Origin: Typha latifolia
Lineage: Eukaryota > Streptophyta > Magnoliopsida > Poales > Typhaceae
Assembly (NCBI GenBank): GCA_019914945.1
Contig: CM034104.1
Location: forward strand, 8,296,046 to 8,360,045
DNA length: 64,000 bases
Reading direction: 5' to 3'
Within the stretch, counting starts at the first letter, position 1, and each line of letters opens with the position of its first letter. This document shows, one piece after another, positions 34,732 through 45,099 of the stretch. A program made the position numbers and the translations under genes. The notes under the pieces were generated by a model. The model was not told where the DNA came from. It did no database searches and saw only the letters and a list, made by a program, of their open reading frames with translations.

Positions 34732-35193
34732 TGATGGGTTCTTGTACCAAAAGAAAGGCTACGGAACGATTCCTTCAAGATCTGGATTTATTAATGGAAT
34801 CAGTTCGTGCAATCGTGGGAAAATATTCGTCAAATATTCTCTTGTAGTCAGAAAGTTACAAAACAAAGTGGATTAGATCCTTAGCTCCTTGATATACAAT
34901 TTTCGTATTTATGTCCTTTGTAGATTCAAACTGAAACTGGACAAAAACATGAAAGAATGTGGGCGATGATGGTGGTGACAGGTGGAGTGGATGTTAGGGT
35001 TATGGATGATTATAGAGATGAAGGTGGATGGTGGATGTGGTTAAGGGATATAGACGAAGGGGAAGAAGTGGTCGAGTTCCCAAAGAAGAGACAGGAATCG
35101 ACAGTGGAGGGAGATTCTACAGGAATTTTATTTTCTTTAAAATAAATAACTAATGCAATATGCAATAAGAAAATATCCTAACTAAAAGTATCA
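34732..35193 (-). mobile_element. Internally deleted solo LTR1 in the T1 polypurine tract (duplication GAAAA)
   Basis: Minus-strand LTR1 from GTATCA at 35193 to the inverted CCCATCA end at 34732, flanked by GAAAA on both sides (34727-34731 and 35194-35198). It is 462 bp where about 800 is usual: the GTTCGAAC array, promoter and leader region are missing. Minus-strand LTR words present include the inverted AGCCTATCTTT and GCATAAATACG-type blocks. The plus-strand open frames at 34649-34876 and 34957-35145 are chance. Confidence 0.88.
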
Positions 35194-35198
35194 GAAAA

Positions 35199-35423
35199 TA
35201 TAACAACCTATCCTTAAAAAAATATTTCTTGGAACGACGGATGTGGTTGGCCATAGTGTGGCTGGCCTCGTGCTGAGCTTGTGTGTTTGTGTTGGGGGGG
35301 GGGGCTGGTGTGTGAGGAGGGTGCTGCACGCCCCCAGTCGTCGGCCTGGCCAACGTGGCCGGGCTAGCTAGTGCGGTAGGCCCCACCGCCATCGCCAACA
35401 TCCCCCGACGCCTCTCTCTCTCT
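35199..35423 (+). repeat. T1 3' LTR, first part
   Basis: Begins TAACAACC, a worn TGTAACAACCC start, and runs through GGTTGGCCATAGTGTGGCTG and GCCTCGTGCTGAGC, matching the inverse of the solo LTR end near 31700, then a run of 11 G and a GCCCCACCGCC/CTCTCT region that matches the T1 5' LTR start. Element E interrupts it, and it resumes at 41916. Confidence 0.8.
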
Positions 35424-36212
35424 CTTTTCTTATTGCATTAGTTGTTTATTTTTATTAAAATAAATTTTTTGTAGGTCACATTCGAATGCAGGAGGCGTCG
35501 CGTTCGAACGACCTTGCGAATGCCTGCATCAGGTTTGCAAATACAAAGAACGCGAAATGTGCGTTCGAACGCGGTCGGGTGAGTTCGAATGCTGCGTTCG
35601 CACATATGGAGAACACGACGGGAATCCTCTAGAATTAGGTTTACTTATTATTATTAGGACTTGTTGGTTAGCATCTATAAATATATGGATGGCAACCATA
35701 TTTATTATGCTATTGGATTATTAAATTCTTGCCTCCTATCTTCTCTCTATTCTCTCTACCCTAATCTCCCTCCTCCCTCTTCAGCATTCTTCCACCTCTA
35801 CTGTTGGCAAGGCCAATCCTAACTTCTAATCTCCCTCGACTGTCGATTCCTCCCTCTTCTTTGGGATCTCAATCACTTCTTCCCCTTCGTCTATATCCCT
35901 TAACCACATCCACCATCCACCTTCATCTCCATAATCCTCTATAACCCTAACATCCACTCCACCCGTCACCACCACCATCACCTGCGTTCTTTCATATTTT
36001 CGTCCTAGTTGTATTTCGAATATGCAAAGGGCATAAATACGAAAATTAAAGATAAGGGAGGTAGGATCTAATTCACTTCGTTTCGTAATTTTCTGATTAC
36101 AGAAGAAAATTTTACGAATATTTTTCCATGGTTGTGCGGACTGATTCCTATGATAAATCCAGATCTTGAAGGAATTGTTCCATAGCCTATCTTTTGTACA
36201 AGAACCCATTAA
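35424..36212 (+). repeat. Element E 5' LTR
   Basis: LTR1 type lacking the first ~25 bp; the junction with T1 is in a shared TCTTTTCTTATTG-like run. It carries the TTTATTTTTATTAAAATAAA inverted repeat, GTTCGAAC words at about 35500-35600, and the ATAAATACG block near 36030. It ends about 36212, directly before the PBS. Confidence 0.83.
35687..35694 (+). promoter_or_regulatory. LTR promoter TATA box
   Basis: TATAAATA inside the conserved block GCATCTATAAATATATGG. The same box is at 18313-18320, 41380-41387 and 57187-57194. It would drive the element RNA, with the start site expected about 25-35 bp downstream. Confidence 0.65.
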
Positions 36213-36227
36213 TTTAGTATCAGAGTC
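36213..36227 (+). other. Element E primer-binding site
   Basis: TTTAGTATCAGAGTC, a two-mismatch version of the tRNA-Met PBS directly after the LTR end. Only one unit is present here, unlike several other copies. Confidence 0.75.
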
Positions 36228-36250
36228 AGGCAAACCTCAGACCTCCATTA

Positions 36251-37600
36251 ATGGTGGAAACAAGGAAGATGACATCAACAAGGAGACCAATGGAGAGCAC
36301 ACCGACAAGGGAAGACTGAACCCACGACTACCGTAACCATGAGGCCGATTTCTTTGGAGCGACCACGACAGGACCAAGTCAACCAATGTTCATGGGTGTG
36401 AATATGGGCCTAGTGGATGAACTTAGGGGCATGTTCATAGAGTTGATGCAATGCAAAATGATCACAATGATCTAAAGGAATATGTCATGAACCGATCGAC
36501 TTCATCATCTCCTCAACGACGATCGGTGCCTCAAGAAGGACCAGCGGTGGGACCACACCGAACCGATCCCCACATGTCCAGGTACGACATGTTAGTGTCA
36601 ATGATCCTCTTTTACCTATGCCTACACATCATCCTCCACCTCCGTTGCAAAACCTAAGATCGACGGTGGTGGAACCCGAGAGGCGTGCGGCACCGGTGTG
36701 CTTTGTCGATGAGGAGGAATGGCACTTTGAGGATGATGTTGATCCTTTTGGTGATGGTGATGGTCGAGCTCGAGGATTTAGAGAAGGAGATCAACATGCA
36801 CAAAGGTTTAGACCTGAACCAAGGATCTTTCTCAAACTCGACAATGCTATTCGGGGGAGAACCGCACACTTGGACTTTCCAAAATTCTAAGGCGATGATC
36901 CAATGGACTGGGTGTTTCAAGTTGAACAATACTTTGATTGTCAAAGGGACAGTAGAGGACACAAAAGTCCAGATGGCAAGCTTTCCCCTCCAAGGAACGG
37001 CATTGTATTGGTATAGATCGGTTATTCGTGGTGGAGGATTTACCGGTTGGGCTGACTTTTATGGAAAGATTACATGCAGATTTAGGACAGCGGCATATGA
37101 AGATTTTGCTGCCACATTAAGCAAGATGGTTCAGAGGACGACCGTATTGGAGTATTAAGTAGAATTTGAAAGAGTTAGTAGTCGTTGTGAGCCACCTTGG
37201 CCTGAACCAACATTGATGAGCATATTTATTTCAGGGTTGCGGCATGAGATAGAAGCGGATGTTCATGCTCTATGTCCAACCACTCTTAAGGAGGCCTTTG
37301 AGAAGGCCGTGAGGATGGAGCAAAAACATAAGGCTCTCAAGATGGCAGCAAAAACAAGTTGGGGCAACCGAGATGGGCGATTTGAATCTAGAACGCCGGT
37401 TGGATATTCTGCGGGTTCAAAAACAGCGACTGCGAGCACTAGACCACGACCACCTTTGAGACCTTCTTTCGATGTTAGAGGAGGCACAAGACCCCCCCGT
37501 TTGAACTCTCACACCTGCCTAGGTAGTGGAGTGAAGAGCAAAGAGCTTTTGCTTTTGATGCGATGAACGTTTCACCCCCGATTATCGGTGTTCTAAACCG
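36251..37600 (+). pseudogene. Gag, element E
   Basis: The ATG at 36251 (MVETRKMTSTRRPMESTPTR) is the same start as in element F at 43457, but codon 23 is a TGA where F has Ser. The Pro-rich segment (36618-36680), the acidic EEWHFEDDVDPFGDGDGRAR block, and the capsid core (VQMASFPLQGTALYWYRS; YEDFAATLSKMVQRTTVLEY, then a stop) are spread over frames. Positions 37213-37566 continue the capsid (SIFISGLRHEIEADVHALCP). The zinc knuckle near 37545-37600 has lost its cysteines. Gag would form the cytoplasmic particle. Confidence 0.83.
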
Positions 37601-37699
37601 ATGGAGAGTGTGATGCTTATCGACGGTCTCGAGGAGGATGATGAGGATGTTGATGATGGAGAGTGTCCAGAGGAGGTCCATGAGGAGGTCGTTGAGGTG

Positions 37700-38206
37700 G
37701 GTGTAGAGGAAGATATCTAAGCTGAAATTTTGATGCATGCATATTCGGGTACTTCCACGCCGAGGATGTTACGGGTGAACAAACTCATTAGAAAGCATTG
37801 TGTGCACATCCTCATCGATTCCGGGAGTACACACAACTTTCTAGACGAAAGGTTAGTGAGGAGAATGGGTTTGGATGCTGAACTAACCACGAAATTTGAC
37901 GTTGCTATTGGAGATAGCACGAAGCTTAAGGCGGAGAGCTTGTGTCGCCGGGTCGATATATGGGTGCAAGGACACGATATGATTGTGGACTTGTATCCAT
38001 TGGTGCTGTAAGGAGTGGACATTTTCCTTGGTGCTCAATGGTTACAGAGTTTGGGACCTGTCACATTTGATTTCCGGAGCATGTGGATGAAATTTAAACG
38101 AGGAAACAAAGATGTGCAGCTGGATGGTGTTCGATCTTCGTCGATTCCTGCAATGCAGCCTATGATGGGGCTACCTTGTGCGTATGATTTGGCCGATCTT
38201 TTTTAG
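37700..38206 (+). pseudogene. Aspartic protease, element E
   Basis: The frame 37730-38206 is broken only by one TAA at 38009-38011, in the conserved LYPLVL-GVDI block. HILIDSGSTHNFLDERLVRR gives an intact Asp-Ser-Gly-Ser-Thr active site, followed by the flap-like AIGDSTKLKAESLCRR and the C-terminal GAQWLQSLGPVTFDF. Family role: cleavage of Gag-Pol. It lies between gag and RT as expected. Confidence 0.87.
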
Positions 38207-38222
38207 TTAGGAACAGTAGGAG

Positions 38223-38905
38223 ATGAACCTCAAACGAGTTTTAGGTACTACCATTGAATTGTCTAATTTATTAGATAACTTTTCTGGACTGTTTGAGGAG
38301 CCACAGGAGTTGCCACTGAGGAGAGCAGCGGACCACCGCATAGGGATTATACCTGGGGCTGCACCGGCGAATGTGAGGCTATATTGGTATCCACATGTGC
38401 AAAAGGAAGTTATCTCAAAGATGGTAGCCGAGATGTTGGAGCAAGGTCTCATTCAACCAAGTCATAGCTCATACTCATCCCCCATGCTATTGGTGCGAAA
38501 GAAGGACAGGACATGGCATTTTTGTGTCGACTATCGAGCACTAAATGATGTTACTGTCAAGTACCGGTATCCCATTCCGGTTATCGAGGAGTTGTTATGC
38601 GAGCTTGTAGGGGCGACTATATTTAGTAAGCTTGACTTGAGGGTCGGGCATCATCAAATTAGAGTTCACCCGACGGATGTGCACAAATCTGCATTTCGGA
38701 CTCCGAACGGTTAGACGAGTTCCGGGTGATGCCTTTTGGTCTCAGCAATGCTACAGCTACGTTTCAAGGCCTAATGAATGATATTTTCGGCCTCTCTTGC
38801 GAAGGTATGTCTTGGTATTTTTTGATGACATTTTGGTGTATAGGAGGACTGAATTGGAGCATTGGCAGCATTTGGAGGATGTGCTGAATTTGTTGAAGTA
38901 AAACC
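38223..38905 (+). pseudogene. Reverse transcriptase, element E
   Basis: An open 163-codon stretch (38223-38714) holds the connection LSNLLDNFSGLFEEPQELP and the RT fingers ([57 protein letters not shown]). The frame is lost at about 38712 (an in-frame TAG after a small deletion), and the palm with the FFDDIL catalytic motif follows at about 38818-38836 in another frame. RT copies element RNA to cDNA, primed by initiator tRNA-Met. Confidence 0.87.
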
Positions 38906-38954
38906 AATTAAAGATCAAGAAGTCCAAGTGCCTATGGGGAGTACCACAAATATA

Positions 38955-39690
38955 GTATGTAGGCCACATCATTTCAGCGGATGGTGTAGCGTCGGATCCT
39001 CAAAAGGTTGCATGTATGACTGCTTGGCCTATTCCTTCTACTACCACTGGATTGAGAGGATTTTTGGGGCTGACTGGATATTATCGACGCTTTATCGCCG
39101 GATATGGCAAGATCGCTGCTTTTCTCACTTCTTTGTTGAAGGACTCTTTTAGATAGATGGATGAAGCCACTTCAACCTTTGAAAAATTGAAAACAGCAAT
39201 AACGACGGCACCCGTTCTAGTGCTACCAGATTTCACCAAAGAGTTCATTGTGGAATGTCATGCGTCGGATGTTGGCATACTTATGCAAAGAGGATATCCC
39301 ATAGCCTTTCTTAGTAAGGCTTTGTCACAAAAATCTTAGCAATTATCGACTTATGAGAGGGAGATGTTGGTAATTCTACATGCGGTGACAAAGTGGAAGC
39401 CTTATTTGATCCATAGACGATTCATTATCTGAACCGATTAAATGAGCCTTCCATACTTTATGGGACAGCGTATACACACTCCGGCACAGCTGCGATGGGT
39501 CACAAGATTGCTAGGATATGATTATGAAATCCAAAACAAGAAGGGAACGGAAAATAGAGCGGCGAATACACTATCGCGCCAACATGATATCGCCGAGCTT
39601 GCAGCCTATTCATCTCCTACTTTTCCCTTTTTTGACGAGCTAAGGTATGCATGTACATCTGACCCATATATTTTGAGATTGTTGTAAGAT
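38955..39690 (+). pseudogene. RNase H, element E
   Basis: Pieces in order: [16 protein letters not shown] (38955-39150, shifted frame), ATSTFEKLKTAITTAPVLV and FIVECHASDVGILMQ (39157-39339), and IHTPAQLRWVTRLLGYDYEI (39442-39687). The first catalytic Asp (VECDAS in relatives) is His here. Stops at about 39340 and 39441 split the domain. Confidence 0.83.
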
Positions 39691-40371
39691 GTGATGGATG
39701 ATCCGGAGCGCCATCCAGAGTTGGAAAATCGAGGCGGGTTGCTGCTAGACCGTGGATGCATTCGAGTGCCCGCAAATGATGGATTGTGGCAGAAATTATT
39801 GGAGCACTTCCACCATACTCCAGAGGCTGGTCATGAAGGTGCCTTGAGAACTTATAGGAGGATATCTCAAAGTTGCACGTGGCCAGGATTGAGGCGGGAT
39901 GTGAGGATTTTTGTACGTGCTTGCGAAGTCTGTCAAAGTGTTAAAACAACCACATTGAAACCGGCCGGATTATTACAGGCTTTACCTATACCGAACCGTG
40001 TTTGGGAGGACATTTCTATGGACTTCATTGAGGGTCTTCCGCTGGTACGTGGTTATTTTGTTATCTTTGTGGTGGTTGACAGATTGAACAAGTATGCACA
40101 TTTTTTGGCATTGTCACATCCGTTTTCAGCCAAGTTGGTGGCTGAAATTTTTGTTAGAGATGTTGCTCGGTTACATGGCATGCCACGCACGGTTGTCTCG
40201 GATCGTAATCGTGTATTTATGAGTGACTTTTGGACTGAGTTTTTTAGATTGCAAGGGATTCGGTTGAACTTCAGTTTGTCCTACCATCCACAGACGGACA
40301 ACCAAACCAAGGTGGTCAATCAAGGCATTGAGCAGTATTTGAGGTGCTTTGTGGGAGAGATGTTGAGATGA
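39691..40371 (+). CDS. Integrase zinc finger and catalytic core, element E
   Basis: A 226-codon open stretch. The HHCC zinc-binding domain is at about residues 37-87 (HFHHTPEAGHEGALRTYRR, then CEVCQSVK). The core follows: ISMDFIEGLPLVRGYFVIF has the first catalytic Asp, TVVSDRNRVFMSDFW the second, and the VVNQGIEQYLRCF region the Glu. Integrase inserts the cDNA into the chromosome. The frame starts inside the polyprotein, so the listed start is only the first Met, and a stop follows at the core end (GEMLR-stop). It is the best-preserved enzyme domain of element E. Confidence 0.87.
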   Translation: MMDDPERHPELENRGGLLLDRGCIRVPANDGLWQKLLEHFHHTPEAGHEGALRTYRRISQSCTWPGLRRDVRIFVRACEVCQSVKTTTLKPAGLLQALPIPNRVWEDISMDFIEGLPLVRGYFVIFVVVDRLNKYAHFLALSHPFSAKLVAEIFVRDVARLHGMPRTVVSDRNRVFMSDFWTEFFRLQGIRLNFSLSYHPQTDNQTKVVNQGIEQYLRCFVGEMLR

Positions 40372-41052
40372 TGGTTGGAGTTCTTACCGTGAGGTGGAGT
40401 TGTCTTATAACACCGCCTACTATAGCAGTATTGGCATGACTCCATTTGAGGTGGTGTATGGACGCATGGCTCCGACGTTACGCGCTTATGATCCAGTGGT
40501 ATCTGCAGATCGTACGGAGGTGGACTTAGCTTTGATGGATAGTGACGCCACATTGAGGAGGTTGCGTGCTCATCTTAAACTTGCTCAAAATCCCATGAAC
40601 AAGGTTATGATCGTAGCCACATGGAGCAGGAGTTTGACATAGGCAGTTGGGTGTTTGTGAGGGCGCAACCGTATCGACAGGTGACCTTACGTCCAATGCG
40701 AAACCAAAAGTTAGCACATCGCTACTTTGGTCCGTTTCGGGTGTTGGAGCGTATTGGTTCGATTGCATATCGTTTGGAGCTGCCGGAGGGTCGAGAGTGC
40801 ATCCTATTTTTCATGTTTTATTGTTGAGAGAGCGCATTGAAGATCATGATATTGTTGGATCGGTTCTTTCGGAGCTATTGGAGGAGATAGAGATCATAGA
40901 GCCAGTTTGAGTACTTGCTTGACGCCGATGATGACATGGTACCAGATTGGAGATGGAGATTCTAGTTGAGTGGCTTGGCAAGCCATCTGATGAGGCGACA
41001 TGGGAGTTGGAGACTGATATCTTGGAGCGTTTCCCTGAGTTTTCACCTTGAG
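40372..41052 (+). pseudogene. Integrase C-terminal domain and chromodomain, element E
   Basis: Blocks in order are SYNTAYYSSIGMTPFEVVYG, ADRTEVDLALMDSDATLRRL, GSWVFVRAQPYRQVTLRPM and a FHVLLLRERIEDH-type block, and finally a chromodomain-like end LEMEILVEWLGKPSDEATW with ELETDILERFPEF before the stop at about 41050. Frames shift at least twice. The chromodomain, which in this clade reads histone marks to choose insertion sites, defines the element as a chromovirus. Confidence 0.83.
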
Positions 41053-41075
41053 GGTAAGGTAGAGGAAGCGTGGCC

Positions 41076-41915
41076 TAGTTAGGAGTTTATTTTCATTAAA
41101 ATAAAATTCATGTAGGGTTGCGTTCGAACAGAGGAGGGATCGTGTTCAAACGCCCTTGCGAATGCCTGCATTAGTTTCGCAAATACAAAGAATGCATATG
41201 CGTTCGAATGTGGTCGGGCGAGTTTGAACGCTCGTTTTTCGAACGCCTGCATCACGTTCGCACATACAAAGAACGCCTTTTGTGTGTTTGAACGCGATCG
41301 AGCGCGTTCGAATGCGATCGACGGGAATCCTTTTGAACTAGGGTTACTTATTGTTATTAGGACTTATTGGTTGGCATCTATAAATATGTGGATGGTAGCC
41401 AAATTCATTATGCTATTGGATTATTTAATTCTTGCCTCCTATCTTCTCTCTATTCTCTTTACCCTAATCTCCCTCCTCCCTCTTCAGCATCCTTCCATCT
41501 CTACCGTTGGCAAGGCCTCTCCTAACTTCTAATCTCCTTCGATTGTCGATTCCTCCCTCTTCTTTGGGATCTCGACCCCTTTTTCCCCTTCGTCTATATC
41601 CCTTAACTACATCCACCATCCACCTTCATCTCCATAATCCTTCATAACCCTAACATCCACTCCACTCGTCACCACCACCATTACCCGCGTTCTTTCATGT
41701 TTTTGTCCCAGTTGTATTTCGAATATGTGAAGGGCATAAATATGAAAATTATAGATCAAGGAGTTATGGATCTAATACACTTAGCTTCAGAATTTTCTGA
41801 CTACAAAAAATATTTGATAAATATTTTTCCACAATTGCGTAGATTGATTCTTGTGATAAATTCAGATCTTGAAGGAATCGTTCCGTAGCCTATCTTTTGG
41901 TACAAAAACCCATCA
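41076..41915 (+). repeat. Element E 3' LTR
   Basis: Follows a polypurine tract (AAGGTAGAGGAAG). The first ~30 bp are deleted, so the expected TGATAC start is missing. GTTCGAA-type words lie at 41120-41325, a TATAAATA box at 41380-41387, and the end CCCATCA at 41915. T1 LTR sequence resumes at once. Confidence 0.83.
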
Positions 41916-42606
41916 TCTTCTTCTTCCTTTCTTCTTCTCCTCCCACCTCAGTTTCTTTTTTCCTTTCAAGTAGGTATTTTATGTAGTTAATGCAATTAGT
42001 TTAAATAGAAAATTAATTATTAGATAATTATAATTAGTAGAATTAATAGTTATTATATTATAGACACCTAATTGTACATATTATTACATATAGTATTACT
42101 TGCATATAATAGATTAATACTTAGCTCAATTAATTATAGTCATGAGATTTATAAATATACCCTTCATATATATACATATATATAAGGTATTCCTAGCACC
42201 TTATTGATATATATACTATTTTGTATAAAAATAAAATGCTAAACCTTAATAATTATTTTTATATGACCGTATAATAAGTATTTTATCAGTATTTAGTGAT
42301 TATTAAAGTAAAGAGTAAGAACCGCAAAGACTAACTATAATTATATTTTATTTATACCTATATTTTTATAATTATATACTTAGACTACTTTTATATATAT
42401 AAAAAGAAAAGAACAAACATTTTATTCTTATTTCATAACTAGCATTTTATAATAATAGCATATTTATATTACTAGAATTATATCTATAATTAAATCTAGA
42501 TATTTAATAAAATATAAAAAGAGGAATTTCGAACCTAATAAATCATCATATTTTTATATAAATTAATTCTGATTAGATAAACGACTAACATCATAATACT
42601 TAAATA
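41916..42606 (+). repeat. T1 3' LTR, second part
   Basis: Starts TCTTCTTCTTCC and passes CTTCTCCTCCCACCTCAGTT, matching the T1 5' LTR near 27560-27600, then a long AT-rich block. It runs into the assembly gap. Confidence 0.72.
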
Positions 42607-43106
42607 NNNNNNNNNNNNNNNNNNNNNNNNNNNNNNNNNNNNNNNNNNNNNNNNNNNNNNNNNNNNNNNNNNNNNNNNNNNNNNNNNNNNNNNNNNNNNN
42701 NNNNNNNNNNNNNNNNNNNNNNNNNNNNNNNNNNNNNNNNNNNNNNNNNNNNNNNNNNNNNNNNNNNNNNNNNNNNNNNNNNNNNNNNNNNNNNNNNNNN
42801 NNNNNNNNNNNNNNNNNNNNNNNNNNNNNNNNNNNNNNNNNNNNNNNNNNNNNNNNNNNNNNNNNNNNNNNNNNNNNNNNNNNNNNNNNNNNNNNNNNNN
42901 NNNNNNNNNNNNNNNNNNNNNNNNNNNNNNNNNNNNNNNNNNNNNNNNNNNNNNNNNNNNNNNNNNNNNNNNNNNNNNNNNNNNNNNNNNNNNNNNNNNN
43001 NNNNNNNNNNNNNNNNNNNNNNNNNNNNNNNNNNNNNNNNNNNNNNNNNNNNNNNNNNNNNNNNNNNNNNNNNNNNNNNNNNNNNNNNNNNNNNNNNNNN
43101 NNNNNN
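42607..43106. other. Assembly gap of exactly 500 N
   Basis: A 500-N run, the usual placeholder length for a gap of unknown size. The apparent 195- and 208-residue frames across it are not real. The sequence on the two sides need not be adjacent in the genome. Confidence 1.
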
Positions 43107-43374
43107 AGACATCATCACCCATCCACCCTCATCTCCATTATCATCCATAACCCTAACATCCACTCCACTCGTCACCACCACCATCATCCGCAATATATGG
43201 TGTTTTCGTCCTAGTTGCAATTCCAATATGCGAAGGGCATAAATACGAAAAACATAGATAAGGGAGATAAGAATCGATTTGACTTCGTTTCGTAATTTGG
43301 TAAATATTTTTCCCCGATTGCATGGACTGTTTCCTACAATAAATTAGATCATAAAAGAAATCGTTACCCTGTCA
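43107..43374 (+). repeat. Element F 5' LTR, 3' end only
   Basis: LTR1 tail from the CATCACCCATCCACC leader block through GCGAAGGGCATAAATACG to CCCTGTCA. The rest is in the gap. Confidence 0.82.
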
Positions 43375-43437
43375 TTGGTATCAGAGCCTATCAATTTGGT
43401 ACCGTAGACCCCCTTATCATTAATATCAGAGCTAGGC
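43375..43437 (+). repeat. Primer-binding site with degenerate repeats, element F
   Basis: TTGGTATCAGAGCC is a perfect tRNA-Met PBS. It is followed by TATCAATTTGGTACCGTAGA and then ATTAATATCAGAGC, two decayed repeats of the LTR-end-plus-PBS unit, before the gag ATG at 43457. Confidence 0.8.
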
Positions 43438-43456
43438 GAACCTCAGACCTGCATTA

Positions 43457-43789
43457 ATGGTGGAAACAAGAAAGATGGCATCAACAAGGAGATCAATAGA
43501 GAACACACCGACAAGAGAAGACTCAATCCATGATAACCCTAACTGTGAGGTCAATTCCTTTGGGCCAATCATGGCAGGACCGAGTCAGCCAACATCCATG
43601 GGTGTGAACATGAGCTTTGCGGATGAACTTAGGGGCATGTTCCAAACATTGCTGCATAGGGTTGACGCAATACAGAATGATCATAATGCTTGAAAAGAAT
43701 ATATCATGAACCGATCAGTTTTGTCATCTCCTCGACGAAGATCGGTGCCTCAAGAAGGACCAACGGTGGGACCACACTAAACCGATATC
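43457..43789 (+). pseudogene. Gag N-terminus, element F
   Basis: ATG at 43457: MVETRKMASTRRSIENTPTR, then a Ser/Pro-rich stretch and MSFADELRGMFQTLLHRVDA. The frame stops at 43693 (TGA replacing a codon in DHNA-KEY). The sequence then continues to about 43789, where an inverted PBS array replaces roughly the middle of gag. Confidence 0.83.
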
Positions 43790-43872
43790 CTGATAAGCTC
43801 TAATACCACTTGATAAGCTTTGATACCACTTTGATAAGCTCTAATACCAATTGATAGGTTCTCGAACTAAAG
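43790..43872 (-). repeat. Inverted LTR-end/PBS array inside gag of element F
   Basis: On the minus strand the stretch reads an LTR end (TAGCCTATCTTTAG...ACCTATCA), then three PBS-like units (GGTATTAGAGC, GGTATCAAAGC, GGTATTAGAGC) separated by TTATCAA-type spacers. It is inserted in the plus-strand gag, and gag sequence corresponding to about 36560-36930 of element E is missing. Confidence 0.82.
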
Positions 43873-44520
43873 ATAGGCTATTTTGATTGTCAAGGTACAA
43901 CGGAAGATGCAAAAGTCCAGATGGCAAGCTTTCACCTCCAAGGAATGCCATTGCATTGGTATAGATCGATTCTTCATGGTAGTGGATTTACTAGATGGGT
44001 TGAATTTTGTAAGAGGATTACACACAGATTTCGGACAGTGGCATATGAAGATTTTGCTGCCACATTAAGCAAGATAGTCCAGAGGACTACCATATTGGAG
44101 TACCAAGCTAAGTTTGAGAGAGTTAGTTGTCGTTGTGAGCCACCTTGGCCCGAACGGACATTGATGAGTACATTTATTTCAGGGCAGCAGTATGAGATAC
44201 AAGCGGATGTTCGTGCTCTATGTCCTACTACTATTGAGGAGGCCTTTGAGAAGGCTGTGAGGATGGAACAAAAGCGTGGGGCTCTAAAGATGGCAGCGAA
44301 AAATAATTGGGGCAACCAAGACGGGCAGTTTGCACCTAGAATGTCGGCTGGAAATTCTGCGATTTTAAAAACAGCGGCTACAAGTATTAGACCACGACCA
44401 CCTTTGACACCTTCTTCCTATGTTCAAACTATCTCACTTGCCCAGGCGGAGGAGCGAAGAGCGTTTGCTTTCGATGTGATGAGCGTTTCACCCCAAGTCA
44501 TCGGTGTTCTAAACTGATCG
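43873..44520 (+). pseudogene. Gag capsid and nucleocapsid, element F
   Basis: An open frame from 43921 to 44517: MASFHLQGMPLHWYRSILHG, YEDFAATLSKIVQRTTILEY, WPERTLMSTFISG, CPTTIEEAFEKAVRMEQKR, NSAILKTAATSIRPRPPL. The nucleocapsid zinc knuckle (about 44463-44515) is out of frame with Cys codons lost in this reading. The capsid core itself is well kept. Confidence 0.83.
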
Positions 44521-45087
44521 GGAGTGTGATGCTTATCGACGGTATTGAAGAGATGATGAGGTTGTTGATGATAGAGTGTCCAATGGAGGTCCATTAGCAG
44601 ACCGTTGAGGAGGGCGTGGAGGAAGATATCCAAGCTGAAATATCGATGCGTGCATATTCGATTACTTCTGCGCTGAGGATGTTACGAGTAGACGGACTCA
44701 TTAGAAAGCATTGTGTGTGCACATCCTCATCGATTCGGGGAGTACTTCGGTTTGGATGCCGAGCCGAATATGGGATTTGACGTTGCTATTGGAGACCGCA
44801 TGAAGCTTAGGGCGGAGAGGTTGTGTCGCCAGGTCGGTATATGGGTACAAGGACACGACATCATTGTGGACTTGTATCTGTTGGCGCAGCGAGGAGCGGA
44901 CATTGTCGTTCATGCTCAGTGGTTATAGAGTTTGGGACCCATCACATTTGATTTCCAGAGCATGTGGATGAAATATAAACAAGGAAACAAGGATGTGCGG
45001 CTTGATGGTGTTCAGTCTTCACCGATTCCTGCGATGCAGCCTATGATGGGGTTTCCTTGTGCGTATTATTTCGCCTATCTTCTTTAG
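44521..45087 (+). pseudogene. Protease remnant, element F
   Basis: The active-site region survives as IDSGST but is followed by a deletion of about 30 bp that removes the HNFLDERLVRR helix and shifts frame. 44713-44928 continues with MGFDVAIGDRMKLRAERLCR. A TAG interrupts QWL-SLGP at 44926. It cannot be active. Confidence 0.8.
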
Positions 45088-45099
45088 TTAGGAACAGCA

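Larger units (their letters stand above)
35424..41915 (+). mobile_element. Element E: most complete Ty3/gypsy chromovirus in the window
   Basis: LTR (35424-36212), PBS, gag, protease, RT, RNase H, integrase, chromodomain, polypurine tract and LTR (41076-41915) are all in order on the plus strand, inserted in the T1 3' LTR. The two LTRs are clearly a pair and share variants such as the TCTATTCTCTCTACCCTAATC block, but they differ at many positions, so the insertion is not recent. Gag has an early stop, the protease a stop, and RT and RNase H frameshifts. Both LTRs have lost their first bases. The element cannot make an intact polyprotein. Confidence 0.88.

Noticed and set aside
42535..43226. 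Two long minus-strand frames over the gap
   Set aside because: They consist almost wholly of N positions.
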